Below are positions 1 through 7,906 of a stretch of DNA of 64,000 bases, piece after piece. Position 1 is the stretch's first letter, and every line of letters begins with the position of its first letter. Below the pieces are notes generated by a model that had not been told where the DNA came from, made no database searches, and saw nothing but the letters and a program-made list of their open reading frames with translations. The stretch spans positions 1 to 64,000 of the forward strand of contig JANXSF010000012.1 of assembly GCA_025352795.1 (NCBI GenBank), written 5' to 3'. Position numbers and translations under genes: made by a program. Origin of the DNA: Acidobacteriota bacterium (GTDB taxonomy: Bacteria; Acidobacteriota; Terriglobia; Bryobacterales; Bryobacteraceae).

Positions 1-84
1 GTCCGAATGCTCGCTGCGCCATTGCTCTAATCGCTGGCTCAGCTCTAATAAATCAGGGGAAATCGGTGTCGCTTGTTGGGGCAT
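1..84 (-). CDS. Start of a small transposon-associated protein (runs off left edge)
   Basis: An open frame of 28 codons begins at ATG 84-82 and is still open at base 1. It reads MPQQATPISPDLLELSQRLE then QWRSEHSD. This polar, helical start (SPDLLELSQRLEQWR) resembles the short helper proteins that precede IS66-type and related transposases in soil bacteria; I recall this from family knowledge and it is not proven here. A weak GAG lies upstream of the ATG. Only the N-terminus is in the window, so the function stays open. Its position beside a tRNA remnant fits a mobile-element margin. Confidence 0.5.
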   Translation of the reverse strand, partial: MPQQATPISPDLLELSQRLEQWRSEHSD

Positions 85-358
85 GTCTCAACTTACGCCT
101 CATCGTGGCGGCGAGTCACGCACTATTGCCGAAAGCTCACACAAGATTAGTTTCCTCAGATGCAATACATGGCGTTCGAGCCGGTTCACCTAATTGTTGA
201 TTGGCTCGACCGCTGCCGCTCCTTTTCGAGGCGCGAATTATTCCGTTTATTCCGTTAAGAACGGCCCAGAAAACCGGCCACGAAGAATCAATGAGTTAGG
301 TTGCCTTGTATCAACGCCTTGGACGGATAAGTCTTTTATTTCCAAACGCTGCCTAAAT

Positions 359-402
359 TCCCAAGCTGGACGTCGCCGGTTCGACCCCGGTCTCCCGCTC
401 CA
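359..402 (+). tRNA. 3' half of a tRNA-Gly (remnant, likely attachment-site scar)
   Basis: Bases 359-402 read as the 3' side of a tRNA: the end of an anticodon loop (CCAAGCTGG), a T arm with GGTTCGACCCC, the acceptor strand CTCCCGC at 392-398, discriminator T and an encoded CCA at 400-402. The acceptor strand would need GCGGGAG on the 5' side, as in tRNA-Gly(TCC), but no such 5' half, D arm or complete anticodon arm lies in the preceding 300 bases. It is therefore a partial tRNA, the usual product of integration into a tRNA 3' end. No integrase gene lies nearby. Confidence 0.72.
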
Positions 403-561
403 TAACCACTAATGATCATCTCCACAAGGCTGATCAAATACCCAACCCAGCAATAGATTAGTTACTGCACACTAGTTACTATCCATCCCACGTAAGAGAT
501 CTCAGCCCAGTCCGATTGCGGTTCCAATCACCCCTACCACTTCCATGTATAATCCGTATTC
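403..561. other. Spacer before the dehydrogenase operon
   Basis: Together with 85-358 this makes about 430 bases without a credible gene. The short plus-strand frame at 194-412 runs across the tRNA remnant and has no protein-like composition. I see no clear promoter, repeat or transposon end beyond the tRNA piece. Confidence 0.4.
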
Positions 562-1608
562 ATGCCAAACGACAATTTCCACGTCGGAATTACTTCCGAT
601 TTCTACACCGACGCCAAGGGGAAATTCGAATCCATTCTCGAAACCAAATTCGGTCACATCCCCAACATCACCGTCGCCCCAATCCCTGCACGTCCTGACA
701 ACATCGCCCTCCTTGAAGACATTGACCAGTTCGACGCCATCTTCGCCCTGGCCACTAGGTTCACTGCCCAAAGTGTCGCCAATGCCAAACGACTCGCCCT
801 GATTTCCCGCTGGGGTGTGGGGTACGACATGATTGACGTCCCCGCGTTGACCGAAGCAGGCATTGCTTTGGCCATCACACCCGGTGCCGTGCGTCGCCCA
901 GTGGCCGAAGCGATTCTTGCCCTGTTATTCGCACTTACTACTAACTTAGTCATTCAAGATAAGCTTGTGCGGCAAGGCGGATGGCGCGGGCAACTTCCAT
1001 CGCTTGGTCGCAATATGAAGGGCCGCGTGTTGGGCTCAGTGGGATGCGGAAACATTGCCGGTGAACTGTTCAGCATGTCCCGTTCAATTGGATTTGGCAG
1101 GCTCATCGCCCACGATCCTTTCATCACCACGGCCCAGGCCGCAGCGTTGGGAGTGGAACTGGTTCCACTGGAAGAAGTCTTCGTCCAAAGCGATTTTGTC
1201 ACCATCAACCTGCCATTGTCGGCACCAACGAAGGGTCTGATTGGATTTGAACTGTTGCGCAAGATGAAGCCTACTGCATACCTCATCAATACCTCTCGCG
1301 GCCCTATTGTCAATGAAGCTGACTTAGTGTTTGTGCTGGAACAACGCATGATCGCCGGTGCCGGGTTGGATGTATTTGAGCAGGAACCGTTACCCACTTC
1401 CAGCAAGCTGCACAAATTGGACAACGTGATTCTTGCCCCGCACGCCTTGGCCTGGACTGAAGAGTTAGCGCGCGACAACAGCATGGAAGCGTGCGACAAC
1501 ATTCTGATGTTACATAGCGGCCAAGTGCCCGCCTCGTTAGTGAATCGCGAAGTTACTGCCCAACCGCAATTTCAAATGAAGTTAGAAGCCTTTCGGAGGA
1601 TACTGTGA
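562..1608 (+). CDS. D-isomer specific 2-hydroxyacid dehydrogenase (phosphoglycerate dehydrogenase-like)
   Basis: A 348-residue NAD-dependent dehydrogenase of the D-2-hydroxyacid family, which reversibly oxidises a 2-hydroxy acid to a 2-keto acid. The Rossmann glycine motif is GSVGCGNIAGE (about residues 158-168). The catalytic trio is visible as R246 (NTSRGPIVNE), E275 (LDVFEQEP) and H294 (LAPHALAW). Length is normal for the family. The following aldolase starts inside its stop codon (GTGA), so the two are translationally coupled. A dehydrogenase next to an HpcH/HpaI aldolase suggests catabolism of a sugar-acid or keto-acid; the exact substrate cannot be read from sequence. A FadR-type regulator lies downstream. 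Confidence 0.9.
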   Translation: MPNDNFHVGITSDFYTDAKGKFESILETKFGHIPNITVAPIPARPDNIALLEDIDQFDAIFALATRFTAQSVANAKRLALISRWGVGYDMIDVPALTEAGIALAITPGAVRRPVAEAILALLFALTTNLVIQDKLVRQGGWRGQLPSLGRNMKGRVLGSVGCGNIAGELFSMSRSIGFGRLIAHDPFITTAQAAALGVELVPLEEVFVQSDFVTINLPLSAPTKGLIGFELLRKMKPTAYLINTSRGPIVNEADLVFVLEQRMIAGAGLDVFEQEPLPTSSKLHKLDNVILAPHALAWTEELARDNSMEACDNILMLHSGQVPASLVNREVTAQPQFQMKLEAFRRIL

Positions 1609-2381
1609 AGAATCGTTTTCGTGATGTGGTGGCTGCCGGGCAAATCCCAGTGGGTCATATGGTGTGGGAATTTGCGACTCGTGGAATCGCTAAGATCGCC
1701 GATTCCACTGGTCTTGATTTCATCATCTATGACATGGAGCATTCCGCCTTTGATGTGGATAAGATTGCTGATTTAATGGCCTGGGCGCAGTCGGCCAAGT
1801 TCACACCATTTGTCCGCGTGCCATTCTGCGATTACCAATTTATGGCTCGCCTGATGGATGCCGGAGCCATGGGAATTATGGTGGGCAATGTGAAGAATGC
1901 TGAAGAGGCAAATCGCATTGTGCAAGCCGTAAAATTCGCGCCTTTGGGAAATAGAGGCGTGGGTCTAGGCTCTGCTCATACTGGATATACCGTTCCTGAT
2001 CCACTTACATACTTCAGAGAAATCAATCAGTCCTCAGTGATTATCTGCCAGATTGAATCGCAGGAAGGTGTGGATAACGCCGAAGCGATTGCGGCCATTG
2101 AAGGAGTGGATATTCTATGGGTGGGGCACTTTGATTTATCTACTTCATTGGGAATTCCTGGTCAGTTTAACGATCCTCTGTTTCTTACGGCCATCCGAAA
2201 AACAGTGGCTGCCGCGCGCAAGCACGGCAAGCTTCTGGGCATTCAACCAGGCACCGCACAGCAGTTGGAATCGTGGCTGGCCGCAGGGTTCAATGTGATT
2301 TCATGGAGTGTGGATTCTGCGGTTTATCGCGCCGCATTGCTGAGCGGTGTGGAAGCAGTGCGGGCCATGACGATCAAGTAA
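1605..2381 (+). CDS. HpcH/HpaI family aldolase
   Basis: A 258-residue class II pyruvate-type aldolase of the HpcH/HpaI/citrate-lyase family. Members use a divalent metal to cleave 2-keto-3-deoxy sugar acids or 4-hydroxy-2-oxo acids to pyruvate and an aldehyde. Visible family signs are the DMEH segment (residues 43-46), R71, metal ligand E151 in CQIESQEG and D177 in GHFDLS. The start is a GTG at 1605 overlapping the TGA of the dehydrogenase, with a strong ribosome site CGGAGGA at 1594-1600. It is probably the partner enzyme of the upstream dehydrogenase in one short pathway. Confidence 0.9.
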   Translation: MKNRFRDVVAAGQIPVGHMVWEFATRGIAKIADSTGLDFIIYDMEHSAFDVDKIADLMAWAQSAKFTPFVRVPFCDYQFMARLMDAGAMGIMVGNVKNAEEANRIVQAVKFAPLGNRGVGLGSAHTGYTVPDPLTYFREINQSSVIICQIESQEGVDNAEAIAAIEGVDILWVGHFDLSTSLGIPGQFNDPLFLTAIRKTVAAARKHGKLLGIQPGTAQQLESWLAAGFNVISWSVDSAVYRAALLSGVEAVRAMTIK

Positions 2382-2527
2382 CGGATGCCAAAACCACATT
2401 TTTCATATTTGCAAATTAGTATCAAATAATAGGACAATAATTGGGCAACAAGAGGTCAGTTTTACTGCAAAGGCTCACCCCCCGGCCTGAATGCACGTTT
2501 TTATGTTTGACTGCCTCAATGGGGACA

Positions 2528-2544
2528 TGTCTGGATAACAGACA
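2528..2544. promoter_or_regulatory. 17-bp palindrome, probable GntR operator
   Basis: TGTCTG-GATAA-CAGACA is a perfect 6-bp inverted repeat with a 5-nt centre, 22 nt upstream of the GntR-type gene. A TTGACT at 2507-2512 could be its -35 element, with the palindrome covering the -10 zone. Symmetrical sites of this size in front of FadR-type regulators usually mediate autoregulation; that role is inferred. Confidence 0.55.
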
Positions 2545-2565
2545 GTTACTTTAGAGGAGTCAACG

Positions 2566-3225
2566 ATGAAACCCCTTCCCGAACCCGTGCGTGCCGATTC
2601 GCTTTCACGTCAGGTATTTGGAATTCTAAAAGAAGCTCTATTTCAAGGTAAGTTCAAACCCGGTGAGCAGTTACCTGAAATACAAGTCGCCCGCTGGTTG
2701 AATGTGAGTCAAGCCACTGTTAGAGAGGCATTGGTGCAACTGGAACAAGCTGGATTAGTGGTGCGTCACAAAAATCGTAAAACTCAAGTTACTGTCTTAA
2801 CGTCAGAAGAAGTTCTGGACCGCCTCACCATGCGCATGGCGCTGGAACCGCTGGCTGCCGTGAAAGCTGCGGAAGCCATGAGCCCCGGCGAGTTGGAAGA
2901 ATTACGAATGAAAGTGGCCCTGATGAACGAAGCCACCGAAGAAACCACCGACTATGAAAAAGCCATTGCTGATATGGATTTCCACCAGTTCATTTGGGGG
3001 AAATCAGGCAGCCCGGTTTTTTCGCGCATGTTGGAACAGCTTTCCACTCCTCTATTTGCCTTCTTGAAACCAGAGCAGCATGAAAATTCATCTTCACACC
3101 AAGCCCTGGTAGAAGCCATGCAAAGTGGCAACAAAGAAGCCATTGAACAGGAAGTTCGTGCCCATATCCAAGGAAGCTATCAGTCGTTTTTTAACTCTTC
3201 CGAAAAGGTTGCGGCCACTGCTTAG
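2566..3225 (+). CDS. GntR-family transcriptional regulator, FadR (FCD) subfamily
   Basis: A 219-residue regulator. The N-terminal winged helix (about residues 10-75) holds the GntR signature: SLSRQVFGILKEALFQGKFKPGEQLPE, then VARWLNVSQATVREALVQLEQAGLV. The C-terminal all-helical FCD ligand domain (about 85-210) contains MDFHQFIWGKSGS and a late helix with SSSHQALVEAMQSG, where family members place metal/ligand-binding Asp and His. It has a good ribosome site (AGAGGAG). It follows the dehydrogenase-aldolase pair after a 184-nt gap holding a palindrome, so it most likely represses that catabolic pair and itself, released by a small organic acid. Its 3' end overlaps the rtcR stump by 4 nt. Confidence 0.9.
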   Translation: MKPLPEPVRADSLSRQVFGILKEALFQGKFKPGEQLPEIQVARWLNVSQATVREALVQLEQAGLVVRHKNRKTQVTVLTSEEVLDRLTMRMALEPLAAVKAAEAMSPGELEELRMKVALMNEATEETTDYEKAIADMDFHQFIWGKSGSPVFSRMLEQLSTPLFAFLKPEQHENSSSHQALVEAMQSGNKEAIEQEVRAHIQGSYQSFFNSSEKVAATA

Positions 3226-3908
3226 TCATTCAATCCGTGGCGAGTAATTTCAGCCCAGTCAATCCCAAACCGGCTCAGATACTTTCTTAGTCGGTCGGCA
3301 TCATTGGTAGTTGTTTCCCGTTCTCGCGAAACACCAAACAGCGTGCGGCCAGCTTCTGACAGGGATCGACTTCGCAAGCATACCGCCAGCACTTGACTTA
3401 GTTGTTCACGATCAAATAAATCCAGCTCGGCCAGCCATTCCACACCAATCCATTGCCGCAGCCGGTCATCGGTACCAGCGCCAACAGTATCCGCCCAGGA
3501 AAGCACTAAACGTTGGATTTCTTCCTTCACCACATCAACAGAAATCCGCCCTCCCAATGACAAGGTGGACATGCGTGCCACTGCGGCATTCAGGTCGCGA
3601 AAGTTACTCTTCCACAACGCCCTGGATGACAGCGCAAAGTCCAGAAACTTCTGCCGAGCCTCTTTGCTGAGCGTCACCCGCTTCCCCGTCTTCTTCGCCA
3701 ACTGGGACAGCTCAAATTGCAGGTTTGGTTCAATGTCTTCAGAACGCGTTCGAAGGCCGGGCAGGTAAAAGGTACATAGATTTATCCGCGCCAACAGATC
3801 TTCCCGAAAGCGGCCTTGATGAACCGCAGCCGATAAGTCCCGATTCGTACGAGCAATCAACTGGTAGTCACTCCGCGTTTCTTTGTCTGAACCCATTGGC
3901 AGAAACAT
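3222..3908 (-). pseudogene. rtcR: C-terminal stump of RtcR-type sigma-54 activator
   Basis: 228 codons match the end of RtcR, the regulator of RNA-ligase (rtcB/rtcA) repair operons. Visible are the late AAA+ part (SDYQLIARTNRDLSAAV, GRFREDLLARINLCTFYLPG with the arginine finger, then FRDLNAAVARMSTL) and the characteristic DNA-binding tail (LSEAGRTLFGVSRE, NDADRLRKYLSRFG). RtcR is normally about 530 residues; the CARF sensor domain, Walker A and Walker B are missing. A stop codon lies immediately before the first usable ATG, and the sequence beyond 3910 is unrelated intergenic DNA with iterated motifs. The gene was evidently cut when the neighbouring ATPase module arrived. No rtcB or rtcA is in the window. 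Confidence 0.8.
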
Positions 3909-3952
3909 TTTCTAAGAAAAGGGTCCATAGGACCTGCCGGAGAAGGGTTTGT

Positions 3953-4000
3953 ACTACAAAGCAGTAGCACTACAAATATATATCACTACGGTCTTGTAGT
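3953..4000. repeat. 16-bp spaced ACTACAA iterons with one inverted copy
   Basis: ACTACAA occurs at 3953-3959 and 3969-3975, and ACTACGG at 3985-3991, exactly 16 bp apart. They are followed by the inverted copy TTGTAGT at 3994-4000, which is itself the -35 region of the ATPase promoter. Regular spacing plus overlap with the promoter points to a cooperative repressor or activator array. Confidence 0.65.
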
Positions 4001-4022
4001 TTTCAAAATTGCGTGTTATGTT
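3994..4022 (+). promoter_or_regulatory. Promoter of ATPase operon, predicts leaderless transcript
   Basis: TTGTAG (3994-3999), a 17-nt spacer and TATGTT (4017-4022). Six bases later comes the ATG at 4029, so the expected transcription start falls on or next to the A of the start codon. There is no Shine-Dalgarno sequence upstream of this ATG, which agrees with a leaderless mRNA. The -35 lies inside the iterated operator. Confidence 0.55.
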
Positions 4023-4028
4023 CTAACC

Positions 4029-5138
4029 ATGTCCACCCCAATTGGCCGGATCGTTGACCCTCAAGACCTTTTTGGACGGGAGCGCGAGTTGACCCACTTT
4101 TGGGATCTCTTCAAGCGCACTGGCTCCAATGTCCTGCTTTCAGCTCCGCGGCGAGTTGGTAAGTCTTCCTTTCTTGCGCGACTGGAATATGACGCCCCTA
4201 CCCATGGATATTGCCCCGTTCGATTCAGCCTTCCCGATTGTATGTCTGAGGACGTTTTTGCCAGCCGGTTGCTAACTGAAAGCTGGAATCACGATAATCA
4301 GAAGCCATGGTTCAAGAAGATTATGGATTCAAGCGTGGGCAAAATTGCCCAAAGTATCCAGAGTGGGAAGTTCAAGTTTGATCCGCATCAGCCGCGCAGT
4401 TGGGAAGAACTTTCAGGTGCAGTGCAGCAGATGCTGAAGGCTTCTGAAGAACCGAAGCTGTTTTTGATAGATGAATTACCTCTATTTGTTGTGGAACTTC
4501 TGCGGGTTGACCCGGACCGTTCCCGCGCCAAACGTCTTTTGGGGTGGATGAAAACCTTGCGTGAAGATACACGTCATCGCTGGCTGTTTGCAGGCTCTAT
4601 TGGACTGGAAACCATCGCCACTCGCCATCGCCTTAGCGGAACCATCGCAGATCTCCATATTGTTGACCGAGACTTTGGCCCCTTTACGAGGGAAATCGCA
4701 GAGCAGTTCATCCGGCGAGAGGCCGAGCACTTTGGCGAAGGTGAGATCAATCAAATACTCGCTCTGACGGATGCCTATCACACGCCCTACTACTTGCTGT
4801 TGATGATAGAAGAGATGCGCCGAGCGCGCAGCGAAGGAACCGCCTTTTCTGAAATTCCATTGCTGCAGCAGCGCACCAACTTCAACCACTGGAACGAGCG
4901 CCTGGAAGATATTTTTGGCCAAGGAACTCGCGACCAGGTGGACAGGGTCTTAAGCGGTGCATCGGTCTCATCGAACGGAATTCTTAAGGACAAAGCCATT
5001 GAACTGCTGGGGGTGAAAGACGCGAAAAGTGTGCTTGATGTTCTAATCCGCGATGGCTACTTGCGAAGGGATGGGGAACGCCTTCGGTTTCGTTGCGAAC
5101 TGGTACGCCGTTATTGGCAGGACAGCATCGCCGCATGA
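4029..5138 (+). CDS. AAA/STAND-like ATPase, first gene of a two-ATPase module
   Basis: A 369-residue P-loop ATPase of the 'archaeal ATPase'/STAND-like type. An entry motif DLFGRERELTHFWDL (residues 13-27) precedes the Walker A APRRVGKSS (39-47). Walker B is KLFLIDEL, with D148-E149. The C-terminal third looks like a helical lid followed by a winged helix (LLGVKDAKSVLDVLIRDGYLRRDGERLRF). It probably acts as a nucleotide-dependent switch and has no visible enzymatic effector domain. Its stop overlaps the ATG of the next ATPase (ATGA), so both are made together. It sits in the place of the missing half of rtcR and appears to have a leaderless promoter. A defence or stress-switch role is inferred from architecture only. 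Confidence 0.8.
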   Translation: MSTPIGRIVDPQDLFGRERELTHFWDLFKRTGSNVLLSAPRRVGKSSFLARLEYDAPTHGYCPVRFSLPDCMSEDVFASRLLTESWNHDNQKPWFKKIMDSSVGKIAQSIQSGKFKFDPHQPRSWEELSGAVQQMLKASEEPKLFLIDELPLFVVELLRVDPDRSRAKRLLGWMKTLREDTRHRWLFAGSIGLETIATRHRLSGTIADLHIVDRDFGPFTREIAEQFIRREAEHFGEGEINQILALTDAYHTPYYLLLMIEEMRRARSEGTAFSEIPLLQQRTNFNHWNERLEDIFGQGTRDQVDRVLSGASVSSNGILKDKAIELLGVKDAKSVLDVLIRDGYLRRDGERLRFRCELVRRYWQDSIAA

Positions 5139-7855
5139 ACCTTCCCGTTTACAATCCGCATTTGTTGAGCAAGCGGGATGCGATTGCGCAGTTCATTGCT
5201 CGCAAGAAAACGCTGGACCGCGTCCTGGAAAACTTACCCGCCGAACTTCCATCGCACTTACTGTTCATTGGAACCCGCGGCATGGGCAAGACCACGCTGC
5301 TGCAACGCATCCGCTATGCAGTGGAAGATGATGCTCAGCTTCACAGTCGTTACATCGCATTGCAATTCCCGGAAGAGCAGTATGCGGTGTCGGACCTTTT
5401 GACCTTCTATCTGAACTGCATTGATGCACTCAGCGACGCCCTGGAACGTGAAGGCAAAACCGAAATTGCACAGTATTTGGATCGGGAACTGCCCCAAGCC
5501 TCGCACAGCGCCAAGGCTGCTATGGAATTGCTGGAAGGTGCAGCCAAGCTGCTTGGACGGCGCCTGCTGTTGTTGTTGGACAATGCAGAACGGATTCTGG
5601 ATCAATTGGAAGACAAGCAGCAATGGTCGCTGCGTGAAACGCTTTCCAGTTCTCCTTATTTTGTTTTCTATGGTGCCAGTACACAGGCAGTTATCAGCCA
5701 GTTCACTTCCGGAAAGGCTTTTTACGAATTCTTCCAAATTGAATGGATGAACCCCCTGAAGCCGACTGAGATAGAAGAGATCCTTGTGGAGTTGAGTAAG
5801 CAAGCCGGTGAAGCGGAAGGTAAGCGGGTTCAGCGATGGATTGAAGAGGATCGCGGACGACTGCAAACATTGATCCGACTGACCGGTGGGAATCCGCGCA
5901 CCATGGTGATCCTACTGGGGTTGGTTTTGGAAGGGCCCGCCGACGATTTTGCTGGAGAACTGGAGCGGCTGCTGGACGCGTGTACCCCTGGCTATAAGGG
6001 CCGAATGGACGATTTGCCGCAACAGGCGCAGGCTGTGCTGCATGGAGTGGCAGAACATTTTGACCCAGTCAGTGCTGCTGAAATTGCAGCCAAAGTCCGA
6101 GTGGAAACCACGGCAGTCTCAACGCAACTGACTCGGCTGATTCGCATGGGGCTGGTGGAAAAGACCGATGCCGAAGAATCGCGGGCGCGCTACCAGGTGG
6201 TGGAGCGGTTTTTCAACATCTGGTATTTAATGCGACAGGCTCGTCGTGTGCGGGCGCGGATGCGTTGGCTGGTGGAGTTTCTTCGGGTCTTCTACACACG
6301 CGAGGAATTGGTGGAGCGCGGCAAAGAGCGGGCAGAGAAACTGCGGGGGTCGGACGGCTCGCAATTGAGTCGTGATTTTGGCTATGCGTTGGCCTACTCA
6401 GAAGCGGTGGAGGGACGTGGCCGGGCGTCTTTGGAACTGAGTGCGCTGCGATGTTTAATGGACGGTTCCGCTGCTGGTCGAAAGCAGATTCAGCAGATCA
6501 TCAATCTGACTGATGCTGGGGATCCGTTGCGAAGTCGTGCTGAGCGGCTGCAGGCTTTGGATGAGGCGCATGAGTTAGTATTTGCGACAAACGTCGAACA
6601 GGAAGGTTGGTCTGCCAAGGAGTTTTGGGAGGAATTGGCTGGTTCCTGGGTGCTGAGTGCGCAGGAGAAAAAGAGTGTTGCGGCGAGTCTGGAGGGTTTG
6701 ACTTCCGGGCAATTGGTTGAAGTGCGCAAGAACCTGACCCGCGTTTTCAATGGCTGGGGGTCGGTTATGCAATTAAATATATTTCCCGATCTTCTTCGTT
6801 TCTTGCTGAGCGAAAGGCTGGTGACGTTGTTGGATGGGTCGCCCGAAGCGCTGGAAGAGGCTCGCGATGCCCTTTCCGATTTACCCCCCCAGATTCTCCG
6901 TGATCTTAGTGAGCGGTATGGGTCCACCGAGATTGATCTCTCCATCGCTTACGCTTGGGCTGAACTGGCGAATGACAAGGACCGGGCGCTCCGCATGGTT
7001 GAACAGGTAATGCAGATTGTCCCGCCTAGCGCTCTTGTTTGTCATGTCAAGGGCAACTTGTTGAGAGAGCAGAAACGAACGCAGGAAGCGGAGCGAGCCT
7101 ATCGCCAGGCTATCGAGATCGACCCGAAATACACTGTTGCTTGGTACAACCTTGGCGTTCTGTTGAGCGAGCAGAAACGAACGGAGGAGGCTGAACGGGC
7201 CTTTCGGCAGGCTATTGAGATCGACCCGAAATACACCCATGCTTGGAACAACCTTGGCGTTCTGTTGAGAGAGCAGAAACGAACGGAGGAAGCCGAGCGA
7301 GCCTATCGGCAGGCTATTGAGATCGACCCGAAATATACCCATGCTTGGAACAATTTAGGTCTGTTACTGAAAGGCGAGGCGTCGCTAGAATGCTTCGTAC
7401 AATGCATCATCCTGAACCCTGACGATGCTGAGGCTTGGGCCTTCATCTCCAAGAAGATTGGAAGCGTCGAAAAGGCGGCTTCCGGCGCACTTGCCGAACA
7501 CCCTGGACATCCGGTGGCTGGTACATACCTTGCTGCGGTCCTTGCTGCGAAACAGGGCTGGAAATCTGCCGAAAAGCAGGTTGTGGAGTTTCTTCCTAAA
7601 CTTGGGGCAGATCAACTGAAGACTGCCTGGTGGGCGCTTGAAACGTTGAGCAAGGCGGCTATTAAGGAGAAGAGTGCACTGGATTTGGTGGGTATCCTGG
7701 AGAATTGCGGCCTTGGCGAAGCGTGGAGGCCTTGGATTGTGGCACTGCGCACAGCTCACTCCCGACGCTTAGCGGACCTCAAGCTGGTGGCCCCGGAAGT
7801 TCGCGAACCGGCAGAGGCGATTCTTAAATTGATTTCCCAGGAACTGTTTGAATGA
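5135..7855 (+). CDS. STAND-type ATPase with winged helix and C-terminal TPR repeats
   Basis: A 906-residue protein starting at ATG 5135 inside the stop of the previous gene; an upstream extension of the frame is less likely. It has Walker A GTRGMGKTT (residues 46-54), Walker B RLLLLLDN with D149, and a winged helix near 300-365 (AAEIAAKVRVETTAVSTQLTRL). A long helical region follows, then TPRs at about 643-745 (AERAYRQAIEIDPKYTVAWY and two near-identical copies) and more helical repeats to the end. The layout of ATPase, winged helix and superhelical repeats is that of STAND signalling NTPases, where repeats sense a partner or invader and the ATPase oligomerises. No N-terminal effector is fused; the partner ATPase may fill that part. 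Confidence 0.82.
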   Translation: MNLPVYNPHLLSKRDAIAQFIARKKTLDRVLENLPAELPSHLLFIGTRGMGKTTLLQRIRYAVEDDAQLHSRYIALQFPEEQYAVSDLLTFYLNCIDALSDALEREGKTEIAQYLDRELPQASHSAKAAMELLEGAAKLLGRRLLLLLDNAERILDQLEDKQQWSLRETLSSSPYFVFYGASTQAVISQFTSGKAFYEFFQIEWMNPLKPTEIEEILVELSKQAGEAEGKRVQRWIEEDRGRLQTLIRLTGGNPRTMVILLGLVLEGPADDFAGELERLLDACTPGYKGRMDDLPQQAQAVLHGVAEHFDPVSAAEIAAKVRVETTAVSTQLTRLIRMGLVEKTDAEESRARYQVVERFFNIWYLMRQARRVRARMRWLVEFLRVFYTREELVERGKERAEKLRGSDGSQLSRDFGYALAYSEAVEGRGRASLELSALRCLMDGSAAGRKQIQQIINLTDAGDPLRSRAERLQALDEAHELVFATNVEQEGWSAKEFWEELAGSWVLSAQEKKSVAASLEGLTSGQLVEVRKNLTRVFNGWGSVMQLNIFPDLLRFLLSERLVTLLDGSPEALEEARDALSDLPPQILRDLSERYGSTEIDLSIAYAWAELANDKDRALRMVEQVMQIVPPSALVCHVKGNLLREQKRTQEAERAYRQAIEIDPKYTVAWYNLGVLLSEQKRTEEAERAFRQAIEIDPKYTHAWNNLGVLLREQKRTEEAERAYRQAIEIDPKYTHAWNNLGLLLKGEASLECFVQCIILNPDDAEAWAFISKKIGSVEKAASGALAEHPGHPVAGTYLAAVLAAKQGWKSAEKQVVEFLPKLGADQLKTAWWALETLSKAAIKEKSALDLVGILENCGLGEAWRPWIVALRTAHSRRLADLKLVAPEVREPAEAILKLISQELFE
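7061..7366 (+). repeat. Three 102-bp tandem repeats encoding TPRs
   Basis: Units start at 7061, 7163 and 7265, each beginning TTGAG(A/C)GAGCAGAAACGAAC, and are nearly identical at the DNA level, including third codon positions. Each encodes one 34-residue TPR. Such DNA identity means recent duplication or conversion rather than ancient TPR divergence. Confidence 0.85.
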
Positions 7856-7906
7856 TTTATAAGTGCAATATCCATCATCACCCCATATCGCCTATCCTGA
7901 AAGCGA

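Noticed and set aside
194-412. 72-residue plus-strand ORF near the left edge
   Set aside because: It crosses the tRNA-Gly remnant, has no ribosome site and no protein-like composition.
3909-3952. Missing first half of rtcR further upstream of the stump
   Set aside because: A stop codon lies directly before the first ATG and the DNA beyond shows no homology; the CARF and Walker regions are nowhere in the window.
7061-7366. CRISPR-like array
   Set aside because: Units are 102 bp without spacers and in frame; they encode TPRs.
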